Positions 46,032 through 54,956 of a stretch of 64,000 nt of DNA are shown in pieces (the stretch's first letter is position 1; the number at the start of each line of letters is the position of its first letter). Source of the stretch: JALYQB01 sp035640155 (GTDB taxonomy: Bacteria; Actinomycetota; Actinomycetes; Mycobacteriales; Pseudonocardiaceae). A program made the position numbers and the translations under genes. The notes under the pieces were generated by a model that saw only the letters and a program-made list of their open reading frames with translations, had not been told where the DNA came from and made no database searches. The stretch is taken from positions 12,451 to 76,450 of the forward strand of contig DASQWR010000238.1 of the NCBI GenBank assembly GCA_035640155.1, read 5' to 3'.

Positions 46032-47468
46032 TCACCAGCCCGACGGCAGCGGACGGCCCTCGACGAACCCAGCGGTGGACTGCACGCCGAGCACGGCCCG
46101 CTCGTGGAACTCGGGCAGGGTGCGGGCACCGGTGTAGGTGCAGGCGCTGCGGATCCCGGCGCAGATGTGGTCCACCAGGTCCTCCACGCCGGGGCGGGCC
46201 GGGTCGAGGTACATCCGGGCGGTGGAGATGCCCTCCTCGAACAGCGCCTTGCGGGCCCGGTCGAAGCCGTCATCGGCTCTGGTGCGGGCCGCCACTGCAC
46301 GCTTGGACGCCATCCCGAACGACTCCTTGTACAGCCGGCCGGACTCGTCGCGGTGCAGGTCGCCGGGTGACTCGTGGGTGCCCGCGAACCACGATCCGAT
46401 CATCACGTTCGCGGCGCCGGCCGCCAGCGCGAGGGCGACATCGCGGGGGTGGCGCACCCCGCCGTCCGCCCAGACGTGGGCGCCCAGACCGCGAGCCGCG
46501 GCAGCGCACTCGGCGACCGCGGAGAGTTGTGGGCGTCCCACCCCGGTCATCATCCGGGTGGTGCACATGGCACCTGGACCGACGCCGACCTTGACGATGT
46601 CCGCTCCCGCCTCGACCAGGTCGCGGGTGCCCTGCGCCGACACCACATTCCCGGCGGCCACCGGCACCGCGGGTCGCAGCGCCCGCACGGCCCGCAGCGC
46701 GTCGAGCATCTTGGTCTGGTGCCCGTGCGCGGTGTCCACCACCAGCACGTCGATCCCGGCGGCGAGCAGGGCGTCGGCCTTGGTCGCGACGTCACCGCTG
46801 ACGCCCACCGCCGCCGCGACCCGCAGCCGCCCGGCGGCGTCCAGCGCCGGGGAGTAGAGCTCCGCACGCAGCGCGCCGGTGCGGCTGAGCACTCCAACCA
46901 GCCTTCCGGCTCCGTCGACCGCAAGGGCAAGGTCCTGCCGGCGGGCGTGCAGCATCTCGAACACGGCGCGCGGGTCGGTGTCGGCGGGCAGCACCACGAG
47001 ATCGGTCTGCGCGACGTCGCCGAGGCGGGCGAAGCGGTCGACGCCCGTGGTGTCCCCGTCGGTGACCAGCCCCACCGGGTGACCGTCGTCCACGACCACC
47101 ACGGCGCCGTGGGCGCGCTTGGGCAGCAGGTTCAGCGCGTCGGCCACGGCATCCCGCCGGTCCAGGGTGAGCGCGGTGTCGAGCACCAGGTGCCGGGCCT
47201 TGACCCACTCGACGGTGTCGGCGACCGCGGTCGGGTCCACGTCCTGGGGCAGCACCACCAGCCCACCGCGGCGAGCGAGGGTCTCCGCCATGCGGCGACC
47301 CGCCACCGCGGTCATGTTTGCGACGACCAGTGGGATCGTGGTGCCCGATCCGTCGACCGTGGACAGGTCGACGTCGAACCGGGAGTCGACGTCGGATCGC
47401 CCGGGCACCAGGAAGACGTCGTCGTAGGTCAGGTCGTGACCGGGCTCGCGATCGTCGAGGAAACGCAC
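46032..47468 (-). CDS. guaB1: GuaB1 family IMP dehydrogenase-related protein (GMP reductase-type)
   Basis: 478 residues. The IMPDH/GMPR barrel is interrupted by a CBS pair (LLPKRAHGAVVVVDDGHPVG). Key motifs are LTYDDVFLVPGRSDV, the catalytic-loop cysteine in KVGVGPGAMCTTRMMTGVGR and the flap region. GuaB1 in mycobacteria was reported to act as a GMP reductase with CBS domains controlling activity. The CNNM genes upstream and the position match mycobacterial order. It ends 12 bp from the convergent exporter gene. Confidence 0.93.
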   Translation of the reverse strand: MRFLDDREPGHDLTYDDVFLVPGRSDVDSRFDVDLSTVDGSGTTIPLVVANMTAVAGRRMAETLARRGGLVVLPQDVDPTAVADTVEWVKARHLVLDTALTLDRRDAVADALNLLPKRAHGAVVVVDDGHPVGLVTDGDTTGVDRFARLGDVAQTDLVVLPADTDPRAVFEMLHARRQDLALAVDGAGRLVGVLSRTGALRAELYSPALDAAGRLRVAAAVGVSGDVATKADALLAAGIDVLVVDTAHGHQTKMLDALRAVRALRPAVPVAAGNVVSAQGTRDLVEAGADIVKVGVGPGAMCTTRMMTGVGRPQLSAVAECAAAARGLGAHVWADGGVRHPRDVALALAAGAANVMIGSWFAGTHESPGDLHRDESGRLYKESFGMASKRAVAARTRADDGFDRARKALFEEGISTARMYLDPARPGVEDLVDHICAGIRSACTYTGARTLPEFHERAVLGVQSTAGFVEGRPLPSGW

Positions 47469-47550
47469 CCGCGGGACGCTACCTGCCCCAGCGGGTTCGG
47501 TGACCCCGATGGAAACCGCCCCTGGTGCTCAGCGTCACTGCCGCGGCTGC

Positions 47551-48657
47551 TCAACCAGGGTCCAGGACGTAGGTGAAGTGCGGCTTGTGCACCGTCCACC
47601 GGCCCGGTGGGGGCTCCGCGCCTGCGGGTCGGGCAATGACACGCAACTCCGTTTCCCGCACGGGTTGCGCCGCCGCGAGGTGCTCCCGGAGCAACCGGAC
47701 CGCTGCCGGGTCTCCATAGCAGACAATGCGGTCCCCGTCGACGACCGCGATCCCGTCACCGTCCGGGTCGTACAGGCCAGGCCGGCCGGATTCCGGCGTG
47801 ACCAGCACCAGTGGGTACGGCGCCTCCAGCGCGAGCGTGACCGTCCACCCCTCCGGCAGCTTGCCCGTCGGCCCGGCATCCACCGGGTCGGCCCGGAGCA
47901 TCGCCACAAGCCGCTCGGTGTCCGAACCGGCGACCCAGTCGGCGAGCAGCACCGCGCCGTCGTCGAGCCGCAGACGGCCTGAGGAGCCAGCGTGCGGCCC
48001 GCGGATCCGGACGAACCCGCAAGGCTGCACCGAGGCGCTGCGCAGCTCCTTCCCGCAGCGGACCAACCCGATCGACAGCTCGAGTCCCGGTCGCAGCGTG
48101 ACGGGCACGACGACTATTCCCCCCTCGCGCAGCTGCTCCATCCACGCCGGCGACAGGTCGTCCACCCCGACGGTGACCTGGACCCGGTCGAACGGGGCGA
48201 CGTCCGGCGCCCCGAGCCAACCGTCCCCGACCCGGACCAGCACCGGAGGGTCGAACCCGGCCAAGCGCCGGGACGCGGCCGCCGCGAGCTCGGCGTCGAA
48301 CTCGATCGTCGTCACTTCGCCCACCGGGCCGGTGAGGTGGGCCAACAGCGCCGCGTTGTAGCCGCTCGCGGTGCCGATCTCGAGCACGCGGTGGCCGGGT
48401 TGCACATCGAGCTGCTCGAGCATCAACGCCACCATGCTCGGCTGGCTGATGCTGCTGGTCGGGCGACCGGTGTCATCACGGGTGAGCACCAGTGCCCGGT
48501 CGGCGTAGGCGGCCTCGGGCGGTGTCCCGGCCGGGACGAACCGCTCGCGAGGCACCATCGAGAGCACGGCGGCAACTGGCTCGGACCGCAGCGCCCCGTT
48601 CGACCACAGCGTGCGGACCAGCGCGCGCCGCAGGTCGACGACGCCGTCGGTGCTCAT
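47551..48657 (-). CDS. protein-L-isoaspartate O-methyltransferase family protein
   Basis: 368 residues. The first half is PCMT-like: MVPRERFVPAGTPPEAAYAD, SISQPSMVALMLEQLDVQPG, the SAM motif VLEIGTASGYNAALLAHLTG, and post-I VTTIEFDAELAAAASRRLA. The second half, about 150 residues, is an extra actinobacterial domain of unknown function seen in methyltransferases linked to peptide maturation as well as repair. True repair activity is not proven. It is divergent from the PfkB kinase gene. Confidence 0.86.
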   Translation of the reverse strand: MSTDGVVDLRRALVRTLWSNGALRSEPVAAVLSMVPRERFVPAGTPPEAAYADRALVLTRDDTGRPTSSISQPSMVALMLEQLDVQPGHRVLEIGTASGYNAALLAHLTGPVGEVTTIEFDAELAAAASRRLAGFDPPVLVRVGDGWLGAPDVAPFDRVQVTVGVDDLSPAWMEQLREGGIVVVPVTLRPGLELSIGLVRCGKELRSASVQPCGFVRIRGPHAGSSGRLRLDDGAVLLADWVAGSDTERLVAMLRADPVDAGPTGKLPEGWTVTLALEAPYPLVLVTPESGRPGLYDPDGDGIAVVDGDRIVCYGDPAAVRLLREHLAAAQPVRETELRVIARPAGAEPPPGRWTVHKPHFTYVLDPG

Positions 48658-48803
48658 GAGGGCATGCTGCCCCTGGTGGACGTGCGGCGCGAGTGTCTGC
48701 GGCGTCCAGATGCTGTCACGGCAGCCCTCCGACCGGCGGGTACCGTCCGCGGGGTGGAACACCGCAGTGATCGGGTCACCCCTGCTGGTACGGGCATTTC
48801 CCG

Positions 48804-49721
48804 GTGAGCCCGCCCCGGGGGCTGTTCGTCGGGCTGACCACCCTGGACCTGGTGCAGCGCGTCGAGCGGGCACCGGGGGTGAACGACAAGGTGCGGGCGA
48901 GCCGCGCCGACCTCGCCTCGGGTGGCCCCGCGGCCAACGCCGCCGTCACATTCGGTGCCCTCGGCGGGCGGGCGGTGCTGGTCTCCGCACTCGGACCCGG
49001 TCCCGTCGCCAGGCTGGCAGCCGACGACCTGAGCCGCCACGGCATCTCGGTCACCGACTGCTGGCCGTCCGGAGGGCCCGACCTCAGCATCTCTGCGACC
49101 ACGGTGCTCGAAGGCACCGGCGAACGCTCGGTGGTCTCCTACAACGCCGCGGGCGTGGAGGCGGTCGTTCCGCCCGACCTGGACGCCCTGATCGCCGACG
49201 CGGACGTCGCGCTGATCGACGGGCACCACCCCGAGCTGGCGCTGGCCGCGGCGCGCCTTGCCCAACAGGCGGGGATCGCGGTGGTGCTTGACTGCGGCAG
49301 CAAGAAGGCGATCTTCGCCGACCTCACGCCGCTGGCCGCAGCCGCGGTGTGTTCCGCCGAGTTCACCGTCGGCGGAGCCGCTGGGTTCGACGAGGTGTCG
49401 GCGGCGTTGCTCGACGTGGGCACCGGCCTGGTGGCGATGACCGACGGAGCCCAGCCGGTCCGCTGGCGCACCCGGCACACGACGGGCACAGTGGAGGTCC
49501 CCCCGACCACGGCTCGGGACACCCTGGGCGCCGGCGACGTGCTGCACGGGGCGTTCGCCCGTGCCTGGGCTGCTGGCGTCCGGGACCCGGAGCGGAGCCT
49601 GCGCTTCGCGATCGCGGCGGCCACGGTCCGAGTGGAGCATGTCGGCCCGCGCAGCTGGCTGACCGATCACCGGCTGGGCCGGCTAGTCCAGGACGAGCTC
49701 ATCCAGGACGAGCTGGATTGA
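48804..49721 (+). CDS. PfkB-family carbohydrate/nucleoside kinase
   Basis: 305 residues. Visible are the N-terminal glycine pair region (LASGGPAANAAVTFGALGG), the central lid and the PfkB signature with the catalytic Asp in TTARDTLGAGDVLHGAFARA (D-T-x-G-A-G-D). The sugar or nucleoside cannot be named from sequence. The C-terminal end has a short tandem repeat (VQDEL-IQDEL). GTG start; no strong ribosome site is visible. Confidence 0.9.
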   Translation: MSPPRGLFVGLTTLDLVQRVERAPGVNDKVRASRADLASGGPAANAAVTFGALGGRAVLVSALGPGPVARLAADDLSRHGISVTDCWPSGGPDLSISATTVLEGTGERSVVSYNAAGVEAVVPPDLDALIADADVALIDGHHPELALAAARLAQQAGIAVVLDCGSKKAIFADLTPLAAAAVCSAEFTVGGAAGFDEVSAALLDVGTGLVAMTDGAQPVRWRTRHTTGTVEVPPTTARDTLGAGDVLHGAFARAWAAGVRDPERSLRFAIAAATVRVEHVGPRSWLTDHRLGRLVQDELIQDELD

Positions 49722-49818
49722 AGAGCCGGCACCAGCTAGCCTTCTCCGGATCCCACACCAGTTAGCTGCCCTACTGGGATGACCCGGACCGCCCCGGCGA
49801 TCAGCGTAGGGTTCAGCT

Positions 49819-50001
49819 ATGGCTAACTCCCTACTGGTTCGACCCCGCCACGGCAAGTGGCTCGCCGGTGTCTGCGCCGGTATCGCCGACCGCTTCGGAC
49901 TGTCCCGCTCGCTGGTCAGGATCGGCTTCGTGCTGTTCGGCTTGTTCGGGGTAGGGGAGATCGTTTACATCGCGTTGTGGATTCTGGTCCCGAAGGCGTG
50001 A
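49819..50001 (+). CDS. small PspC-domain membrane protein
   Basis: 60 residues, essentially one PspC domain: a basic N-terminus, WLAGVCAGIADRFGLSRSLV and a membrane helix IGFVLFGLFGVGEIVYIALW ending in ILVPKA. PspC proteins take part in phage-shock-type envelope stress responses. A TAGGGT (49807-49812) lies 6 nt before the ATG with no ribosome site, so the mRNA is probably leaderless. It has no PspA or PspB neighbour here. Confidence 0.93.
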   Translation: MANSLLVRPRHGKWLAGVCAGIADRFGLSRSLVRIGFVLFGLFGVGEIVYIALWILVPKA

Positions 50002-50272
50002 TCTCAGCGACCGGACCGGCGTCGTGGCCTCGTGTTCGATCAGTGCCGGTCACCACGGCGGTCACCTGCCTGACGGTCCGCATCCATGGGGAGCACTACG
50101 GTGCCCGACCCGCACTGTCGATTCATCGAGTTGAGGGAGTGCGGGTGTGCCGGCCCCTGACCGCGTCAGCGACAGTGGCCGCCGATTCGGGGCCGGCGAC
50201 CCAGCCATGCCGCCAAGCTGATCGGCAGCCGGCCCACCCAGCAGCTCAGGGAACCTCGTCTGCACGAGCGTC
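50002..50272. other. 271-bp gap with no supported gene
   Basis: GC-rich sequence between the PspC gene and the VOC gene. I saw no conserved protein, RNA fold or repeat. Short inverted words occur as expected for this GC content. Confidence 0.5.
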
Positions 50273-50674
50273 TCATGGGTGGTTCTCGCGCCAGAACAGC
50301 TCGAGCTGGAACTCGTCGGGGTCGCGCAGGCACAGCACGGAACCGTAGCCGCGGTCGGCGACCGGGGAGTGTCGAACGCCGAGGGCGGCCAGCCGACCGG
50401 CCCAGTCGTCCAGTTCCGCACGGCTGGCGACGCGGAAGGCGACGTGGTCAGCGCCGGTCCAGGACGGGTTGGCGGGCTCTCCCCGGTTGGTGTGGTGCTG
50501 CTGCAAGCACAACACCATCCCGGTAGGCCGGTGCAGCATGATGATCTCATCAAAGTGCTCCTCGGCCAGCCGCTCGAAGGCCTCGAACCCGAATACCTCG
50601 CCGTAGAACTGAGCGCTCCTGTCTCGGTCCCGCACCGACAGCGACACATGGGAGAACCCCTGTAGCTGCGGCAT
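50273..50674 (-). CDS. VOC/glyoxalase-fold protein
   Basis: 133 residues, two beta-alpha-beta-beta-beta repeats of the vicinal oxygen chelate fold: FSHVSLSVRDRDRSAQFYGE, ADHVAFRVASRAELDDWAGR, VLCLRDPDEFQLELFW. Metal-ligand positions are H (SHVSL), H (ADHVAF) and E (QLELFW), so a metal-dependent dioxygenase, isomerase or resistance role is plausible. It is divergent from a PadR regulator with a shared operator between. Confidence 0.9.
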   Translation of the reverse strand: MPQLQGFSHVSLSVRDRDRSAQFYGEVFGFEAFERLAEEHFDEIIMLHRPTGMVLCLQQHHTNRGEPANPSWTGADHVAFRVASRAELDDWAGRLAALGVRHSPVADRGYGSVLCLRDPDEFQLELFWRENHP

Positions 50675-50689
50675 ACAAACCCTCCTCCC

Positions 50690-50728
50690 AGGAGTATCGG
50701 CGATGGCACAATACTCCTGAGGGGAGTA
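50690..50728. promoter_or_regulatory. PadR operator between VOC and PadR genes
   Basis: Three half-sites of the word GGAGTA/TACTCC: GGAGTA at 50691-50696, TACTCC at 50712-50717 and GGAGTA at 50723-50728. The last two form TACTCC-TGAGG-GGAGTA, and the first pairs with the second as AGGAGTAT-N13-ATACTCCT. It fills the 66-bp gap between the divergent VOC and PadR genes and would let the regulator control both. Confidence 0.7.
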
Positions 50729-50740
50729 CTGTCAAGCGCA

Positions 50741-51403
50741 ATGACGAATCTGACGACGACGTCCTACGCGGTGCTGTCCCTGCTGGGCGTGCGGGCGTGG
50801 AGCGCTTACGAGTTGACACAGCAGATGGGCCGCAGCCTGAACTGGTTCTGGCCCAAGGCCGAGAGCCTGGTCTACGAGGAGTGCAAGAAGCTCGCCTGTC
50901 GGGGCTTGACGACCACTCACCGTGAGCACCAGGGGCGCCGCTCGCGGACCGTCTACACCATCACCGACCAGGGCCGGGCGGCCCTGCGCGCCTGGCTGGA
51001 TCAGCCGACCGCCGGGCCGCGGCTGGAGTTCGAGGCGATGCTGCAGGTTGCCTTCGCCGATCACGGTAGCCGGGAGCAACTGCTGAAGAACCTCCAGGCG
51101 ATCCGCGCCGAGGCCGACCAACGCCGGAACCTTGCCCTGGCCCGGGCCAGGGACTACGTCGAGACCGGAGGCCCGTTCCCCGAGCGACTACCGGTCATCG
51201 CGCTCACCGGGAAATTCTTCGTCGAGTTTGCCGACCTGCTCGCCCGCTGGGCCGCCTGGGGCGAGCAGGCCGTCACCGCCTGGGACGATGTCCACCCTGC
51301 CGGCGCCATGGTTCCGGACGGCGCCTTCGAACTCGGCCAGTGGTTCGACGGGCCGCCGTATCCTGCCCGAACCACAGCCGCCGATCACAGCGAGCGTGCC
51401 TAG
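50741..51403 (+). CDS. PadR-family transcriptional regulator
   Basis: 220 residues. The winged helix (TTTSYAVLSLLGVRAWSAYE, LTQQMGRSLNWFWPKAESLV then a basic wing TYEEC... and HQGRRSRTVYTITDQGRAAL) is followed by a longer C-terminal helical region (LEFEAMLQVAFADHGSREQL). PadR regulators usually repress stress or efflux genes and are released by small ligands. Expected targets are itself and the VOC gene through the triple half-site in front of it. Confidence 0.88.
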   Translation: MTNLTTTSYAVLSLLGVRAWSAYELTQQMGRSLNWFWPKAESLVYEECKKLACRGLTTTHREHQGRRSRTVYTITDQGRAALRAWLDQPTAGPRLEFEAMLQVAFADHGSREQLLKNLQAIRAEADQRRNLALARARDYVETGGPFPERLPVIALTGKFFVEFADLLARWAAWGEQAVTAWDDVHPAGAMVPDGAFELGQWFDGPPYPARTTAADHSERA

Positions 51404-51583
51404 ATCGTTGGTGCCAGTCTCCGCGCTGCGCCCAGCGAGCGAAGATGTGCCGGCGTGGCGACACGCGTCGGTGATCAGGCAGATGTGACATAATGTCTCT
51501 TATCGGATATCGGCGAGTGCGGCGGGCGTGGCTCCGGTTCAGTGCGCACCATGCCAAGTCCGCGGTCGCCGGCCATGTTCTGT

Positions 51584-52072
51584 TCAGCGGGTGCGCCCAT
51601 GGGTGGCGAACCAGCGGATCCAGCGGTGTTGAGCGGGTGTTTCGACAGCTCGGGGCTGGTAGTGGCGGCGTGTCCAGGCAACGACGTCGTCGGCAGGGTG
51701 GCCGGCGAGGATGGCCATGCAGGCGATGACGGTGCCGGTGCGCCCGGTGCCGCCGTCGCATGCGATTTCGACGCGTTGGCCAGCTCCGGCGAGTAGGTAG
51801 GCGTGCTCAATGGTGGCTGCGGCGAGCTGCTCGTTGCGGGGGGTGCGGAAGTCAGGCCAGTCGATCCAGTCCGCGGGCCAGTCGGGCTGCCATCCGGGAC
51901 GGCCGCCGAACATTCCCCGCCGCCGCTGGTCGGGTGGTCGGCCAAGGTAGAGCCCGAAGTCGGGCAGCGGCCCGGCGGGCAGGACTGCGCGGCGGACTCG
52001 TCCGCGGATCAGCGTGCCGTCGGGCAGGGTGATCGCTTCGACAAGCGGCTCGGCCCCCAGCTGATCCTGCAT
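51584..52072 (-). CDS. protein tyrosine phosphatase-like protein
   Basis: 162 residues with the phosphatase P-loop CDGGTGR (C105 to R111, C-x5-R) in VEIACDGGTGRTGTVIACMA and an Arg/Asp-rich N-terminal half (PDFGLYLGRPPDQRRRGMFG). Residues after the P-loop read RHYQPRAVETPAQHRWIRWF. It may dephosphorylate proteins, but dual-specificity members of this fold act on other phosphates. It ends 21 bp after the ECF sigma relic, on the same strand. Confidence 0.8.
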   Translation of the reverse strand: MQDQLGAEPLVEAITLPDGTLIRGRVRRAVLPAGPLPDFGLYLGRPPDQRRRGMFGGRPGWQPDWPADWIDWPDFRTPRNEQLAAATIEHAYLLAGAGQRVEIACDGGTGRTGTVIACMAILAGHPADDVVAWTRRHYQPRAVETPAQHRWIRWFATHGRTR

Positions 52073-52093
52073 CTGCTCAGCGTGCCAGCAAAG

Positions 52094-53263
52094 TCAGCTG
52101 GCGGTGGCGCCGGCTCGTGTGCACTCAGTGGCGCGCTCGAGGAGCAGGCTGCGCTCGCGTCCGTTCCGGGTGAGCGACGCCGCACGCACGAACTCCATGC
52201 GGGCCTCGTTGGAGCGGCCGTGGCCAGGAGGTCACCGCGCACGCTCGGCAGGAGGTTGGTATTCCTTGAGCGACGGGTCCGAGGTCAGCTCATCGACGAG
52301 CTCGAGGCCCGCAGCCGGACCGAACGCCATCGACAGCGCAACCGCGCGAACGCGTAGGGCCCGAGCGCGCCGCCCCCTGCAGAACGCGCCAGCGCCTCGG
52401 CACGCTCCAGCGCGGCGAGACCACGACGGATGAGTAGCTGATCCCAGCGCGCCCGGTCCTGATCGAGCAACAGGATGGGTGCTCCGGATGGGCCGATCCA
52501 GGCTCGGGTCCGCAATGCTTGGATCTCCATCAGCGCGACGAGGCCGTGGACCTCCGGCTCCTCCGGAACCAGCTCGACCAGGACACGGCCCAGCCGCAGC
52601 GCCTCCTCGCAGAGCGCAGGCCGCATCCAGTCGTCACCGGCAGTCGCCGAGTAGCCCTCGTTGAACACGAGGTAGATGACCTCCAGCACCGACGACAACC
52701 GGGCGGCGCGCTCGTCGCCCTCGGGGACCTCGAAGGGGACTCACGCTCGGGCGAGCGTCCCCTTGGCCCGGACGATCCGCTGGGCGATCGTCGGTTCCGG
52801 GACGAGGAACCCGCGCGCGATCTCCTCAGTCGTCAGGCCGCCGAGCAAGCGGAGCGTGAGCGCGACCCGCGCCCCGGTCGAGAGGATCGGGTGACAGGAG
52901 ATATGAACACCAGCCGCAGCAGGTCATCCTCGATGTCGTCGCCCGGGGCCGCGCCGGGATCCGGCGCAGCCCGCTCCCCCACGATCTCCAGCTCGTGACC
53001 GAGCTCCGCCAGCTTGCGCGCGAACGTCTCCTTGCGGCGGATGAGATCGATCGCTCGGCGCTTCGCGACGGCCATGAGCCAGGCGCCCGGCTTGCGCGGG
53101 ACCGGACTCCGGCCACTGCTCGCACGCGGCAACAAGCGCGTCCTGCGCGAGCTCCTCGGCGAGACCGACGTCACGCACGAACCGGCCCGAGCCCGGCGAT
53201 GAGCCTCGCCGACTCGATCCTCCAGACCGCCTCGATCGCGCGGTGGGCGTCGGAAACCGTCAT
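52094..53263 (-). pseudogene. ECF sigma factor of the DUF6596/YCII-linked type, degraded
   Basis: The whole gene can be traced but needs several frame changes: MTVSDAHRAIEAVWRIESAR, then FVRDVGLAEELAQDALVAAC, then RKPGAWLMAVAKRRAIDLIR, then HPILSTGARVALTLRLLGGL and TTEEIARGFLVPEPTIAQRI, then a TGA in place of an Arg/Ala codon, then VLEVIYLVFNEGYSATAGDD, then a deletion of about 45 residues, then LPSVRGDLLA and SLTRNGRERSLLLERA. At least five lesions are visible. This sigma type is normally next to a YCII-domain gene, which is intact here at 53319. Confidence 0.8.
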
Positions 53264-53318
53264 GGCGACCATCAGAGCAGCCGCGTCCCCGACTCGGCAA
53301 CACTCGGGCGCGTCGCGA

Positions 53319-53744
53319 CTACTGCTTCGCGGCCACCTGCGAGCGCAGGCGCTCCTCCTGCTCCCTGAGCTCGGGGGTGAACTCCGCACCGAAGTCGTCC
53401 GCCTCGAACACCTGGCGGATCTCGATCTCGTACTCCTCATCAGGAGAGCTGGGGCAGCGCTTGACCCATTCGATCGCCTCGTCCCTCGACCTCGCCTGGA
53501 TCAGCCAGTACCCGGCGACCAGCTCCTTGGTCTCGGTGAAGGGCCCGTCGACCACGGTCGTCTTCCCGCCCGAGAACGTGACGCGCGTGCCCTTCGAGCT
53601 CGGGTGCAGGCCCTCGCCGGCGAGCAGCACGCCGGCCTTCACCAGCTCCTCGTTGTACTTCGTCATCGCGGCAAGGATCTCCTCGCTCGGCATGACGCCT
53701 GCCTCGGAGTCCTGGGTGGCCTTCATCAGGATCATGAACCGCAT
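53319..53744 (-). CDS. YCII-domain protein
   Basis: 141 residues: MRFMILMKATQDSEAGVMPS opens the YCII fold, with GVLLAGEGLHPSSKGTRVTF and DGPFTETKELVAGYWLIQAR the conserved core. Such proteins are typically encoded beside DUF6596 ECF sigma factors and are thought to act with them as a regulatory pair. The sigma partner downstream is broken. The ATG follows AAGGAGG, so expression is likely, and the gene may now be orphaned. Confidence 0.9.
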   Translation of the reverse strand: MRFMILMKATQDSEAGVMPSEEILAAMTKYNEELVKAGVLLAGEGLHPSSKGTRVTFSGGKTTVVDGPFTETKELVAGYWLIQARSRDEAIEWVKRCPSSPDEEYEIEIRQVFEADDFGAEFTPELREQEERLRSQVAAKQ

Positions 53745-54069
53745 CGTTATGCCTCCTTCTCGTTGGGGTGTGGAGCTGGGCTCGGACCGCTTCGACCGGC
53801 TGAACCCAGCCTCTACCCATGCGACGAACGAGGAACAGCTAGATCGACACTTCGGACCGTCGACCAGAAGACATCGCTGCCCTGGGTGGACACGTCGAGC
53901 GTGCGGTACAGGTCGTTGGCCAGCACCTCGCCGAACAGGCCGCGACAACCGCGAGGGCCAGTGCCGCCGCGAGTGTGACCACGACCGGGAGTTGCTCGGG
54001 GTCACCCGGACCCCGATCCAACGGCATGTCGGGGTCGCGTGACGACGCGGAGCTGGATGCGGCGGCGTT
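53745..54069. other. intergenic region with a possible membrane-protein scrap
   Basis: 325 bp. On the minus strand a 62-codon frame (53839-54027) has one hydrophobic segment (LPVVVTLAAALALAVVAA). A second minus frame continues as GLFGEVLANDLYRTLDVSTQ and GSDVFWSTVRSVDLAV, which could be the same protein after a one-base shift. This suggests a frameshifted secreted or membrane protein, but I cannot name it. The remainder is the ribosome site and promoter region of the YCII gene. Confidence 0.35.
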
Positions 54070-54657
54070 CTAGAGCGAGTGGACCGTCGCGCCCTCGTCA
54101 TGGACGGCGTGAGCGCCCTCGGCAAACTCCTCGACGATCTTCGCGCAGAACGCGGGCAAGTCGTCCGGGTTGCGACTGGAAACGAGGCCGTGGTCGGTGG
54201 CCACCTCCTGGTCGACGACATGGCCACCGGCGTTGCGGATGTCCGTCCGCAGGCTCGGGTACGAGGTGAGGGTACGGCCGCGCACCACATCGGCCTCCAC
54301 CATCGTCCAGGGTCCGTGGCAGATCACCCCGACGGGCTTGCCGGTCGCGAAGAAGTCGCGCACGAAGCTCACCGCTGCCGAGTCCTGGCGCAGATGATCG
54401 GGGTTCGTCGTTCCGCCGGGCAGGATGAGGGCGTCGTAGTCGTCGACAGATGCCTCTGACACCTGGCGGTCCACCGGAAACCGGTCGGCCGGGTGGATGT
54501 CCTGGTTGTTTGCCTGGATCTCGTCCGACTTGATCGAGAGCAGCTCGGTTCGAGCTCCGGCCTGCTCCACCGCCTGCCGAGGCTGCTCGAGCTCGACCTG
54601 CTCGACACCGTCGGCCGCCAGGATAGCGATCGTTCGGCCACGCAGTTCGTCTGCCAT
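54070..54657 (-). CDS. DJ-1/PfpI-family type 1 glutamine amidotransferase-like protein
   Basis: 195 residues. The family nucleophile Cys lies in GVICHGPW (C113). The DALILPGGTTNPDHLRQD strand and the C-terminal DLPAFCAKIVEEFA helix are typical. Related proteins are proteases, chaperones or deglycases that protect against reactive carbonyls; the exact activity is not clear from sequence. The ATG at 54657 follows GAAGGGA. Confidence 0.92.
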   Translation of the reverse strand: MADELRGRTIAILAADGVEQVELEQPRQAVEQAGARTELLSIKSDEIQANNQDIHPADRFPVDRQVSEASVDDYDALILPGGTTNPDHLRQDSAAVSFVRDFFATGKPVGVICHGPWTMVEADVVRGRTLTSYPSLRTDIRNAGGHVVDQEVATDHGLVSSRNPDDLPAFCAKIVEEFAEGAHAVHDEGATVHSL

Positions 54658-54806
54658 GTCGTGTCCCTTCCACTGGGAAGAACCTGCCCCGGTCACCAGT
54701 CGGCTACCCGCTCCGGACGCTGGGCAACCGGGCCGTGCGCCGGTACAGCAGAGTCACGAGCTGAACAACCCTGGCGCTTTCGAGGGACGCCTAGAAGGAT
54801 GGGCGG

Positions 54807-54956
54807 ATGGAGAAGTTGCGGATCATCGTCGAGATGCCCATGGGAGCGACGATGCCGACGACCACGTCGTGGCTGGCCGAGCTGACGAAGGCGGCGCAGC
54901 TCGAGCGGCCGGAGGGGACCCGAGGGCGCTACCGGCGGGCGGTGAGGCGAGCATGA
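54807..54956 (+). CDS. tiny 49-residue protein, first of a coupled pair
   Basis: A 49-codon gene that begins MEKLRIIVEMPMGATMPTTT and ends in a basic RYRRAVRRA. Its stop overlaps the next start by 4 bp (ATGA), and a ribosome-site-like AAGGATGG precedes the ATG, with TAGAAG (54792-54797) as a possible -10. These features support a real, translationally coupled gene. I cannot assign a family. It is predicted to be soluble. Confidence 0.5.
   Translation: MEKLRIIVEMPMGATMPTTTSWLAELTKAAQLERPEGTRGRYRRAVRRA

Noticed and set aside
49685..49717. 15-bp near-repeat at the end of the PfkB gene as a possible recombination or attachment site
   Set aside because: It is a simple in-frame duplication of five codons with no neighbouring integrase or tRNA.
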